This document shows, piece by piece, positions 5,693 to 6,127 of a stretch of DNA of 6,127 nucleotides. The stretch spans positions 1 through 6,127 of the forward strand of contig JANWUU010000323.1 in the NCBI GenBank assembly GCA_025057735.1, read 5' to 3'. The translations under genes were made by a program, and so were the position numbers. The stretch's first letter is position 1. Every line of letters begins with the position of its first letter. Under the pieces are notes generated by a model, which saw nothing but the letters and a program-made list of their open reading frames with translations, searched no databases and was not told the origin of the DNA. Origin of the DNA: Burkholderiaceae bacterium. Its GTDB lineage: Bacteria; Pseudomonadota; Gammaproteobacteria; Burkholderiales; Burkholderiaceae.

Positions 5693-6127
5693 AGCGCGTC
5701 GCCGGCCCACAGTTCATCGAGGTCGCGGAACTGCCAGCGGGCCGGATCTTCGCGCGCGACGATGCGGTCGGCGACGCGCCGCAGATCCAGGCGCGTCGGG
5801 GCGATGTGCAGATTCGAACGGGTGGAGAAGAAGACCTTGACCACCGGCGCCGTCAGGTCGTCGGCGTTCTGCTCCACGACCAGCGCCAGGCGGCCCGATT
5901 CCAGCCGCACCAGCGAGCCGACCGGATAGATGCCGATGCTGCGCACGAAGGCCTGGAAGATCTCGGCGTCGAAGTGACCGCCGACCCATTGGCTCATGCG
6001 GGCGATCGATTCGTCCGGCGGCCAGCCGGCCTTGTAGGGGCGGTTGGAGGTGATCGCATCGTAGACGTCGCACACCGCGCCCATGCGGGCGAAGCGCTCG
6101 ATCTGCGCGCCGGCCAGGCCATGCGGA
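5683..6127 (-). CDS. HD-GYP domain protein (putative cyclic-di-GMP phosphodiesterase), C-terminal part, runs off right edge
   Basis: The frame is open from the right edge to a TGA at 5685-5683, giving 147 complete codons of the C-terminus. It opens with PHGLAGAQI, which in HD-GYP proteins directly follows the Gly-Tyr of the GYP motif, so the window cuts that motif. Next comes [18 protein letters not shown] (15-32), the strongly conserved HD-GYP segment with its Asp, Thr/Ser and RPY. Family members hydrolyse cyclic-di-GMP to pGpG or GMP with a two- or three-metal site; the HD metal ligands are outside the window. About 90 residues follow: [20 protein letters not shown], then a beta-rich stretch ([23 protein letters not shown]) ending in an acidic DLDELWAGD tail, a C-terminal extension seen in some HD-GYP proteins. 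The gene ends 8 bases before the ahcY -10 box and probably forms a separate unit. Confidence 0.88.
   Translation of the reverse strand, partial: PHGLAGAQIERFARMGAVCDVYDAITSNRPYKAGWPPDESIARMSQWVGGHFDAEIFQAFVRSIGIYPVGSLVRLESGRLALVVEQNADDLTAPVVKVFFSTRSNLHIAPTRLDLRRVADRIVAREDPARWQFRDLDELWAGDALAG

Noticed and set aside
5547..5717. Upstream extension of ahcY to 5717
   Set aside because: The added 57 codons lie over the promoter and SAH riboswitch and do not resemble AhcY; the ATG at 5546 has a strong Shine-Dalgarno.

Overview
The window is a GC-rich bacterial chromosomal segment with tightly packed housekeeping genes. The gene set points to a GC-rich proteobacterium, most likely a gammaproteobacterium: a periplasmic Slt70-type lytic transglycosylase, a proteobacterial-type AhcY of 477 residues, an ahcY...metF cluster led by a SAH riboswitch, and an HD-GYP protein. 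The exact lineage cannot be fixed from sequence alone. There is no sign of mobile elements, CRISPR, tRNA or rRNA.

Left part (1-1967). A minus-strand slt gene runs off the left edge (N-terminal 446 residues visible). It is transcribed divergently from a plus-strand 5-formyltetrahydrofolate cyclo-ligase gene, with only 36 bases between the two start codons. The cyclo-ligase gene converges on metF with 22 bases between the stop codons.

Centre (1968-5680). On the minus strand, four genes read in the order ahcY, a PanE/ApbA-family reductase, a small PF04020-type membrane protein, and metF. Gaps are 25, 7 and 10 bases, so this is almost certainly one operon. The leader of ahcY holds a well-formed SAH riboswitch: P1, P2 with tetraloop, and a GAGCG/CGCTC pseudoknot. 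Downstream of it is a hairpin that can mask the ahcY Shine-Dalgarno sequence and that shares bases with the pseudoknot. A good -10 box (TATACT) sits at the right distance for transcription to begin at the first base of P1.

Right edge (5683-6127). The C-terminal part of an HD-GYP family protein (cyclic-di-GMP phosphodiesterase type) ends just before the ahcY promoter; its gene enters from beyond the right edge.

How the genes work together: AhcY removes S-adenosylhomocysteine and yields homocysteine. MetF makes the 5-methyl-tetrahydrofolate used to remethylate homocysteine. The facing cyclo-ligase gene returns 5-formyl-THF to the 5,10-methenyl-THF pool that feeds MetF. The SAH-sensing leader would raise operon expression when SAH accumulates. 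The roles of the reductase and of the small membrane protein in this operon are not established. The reductase lacks an asparagine typical of true ketopantoate reductases, so its usual name may be wrong.
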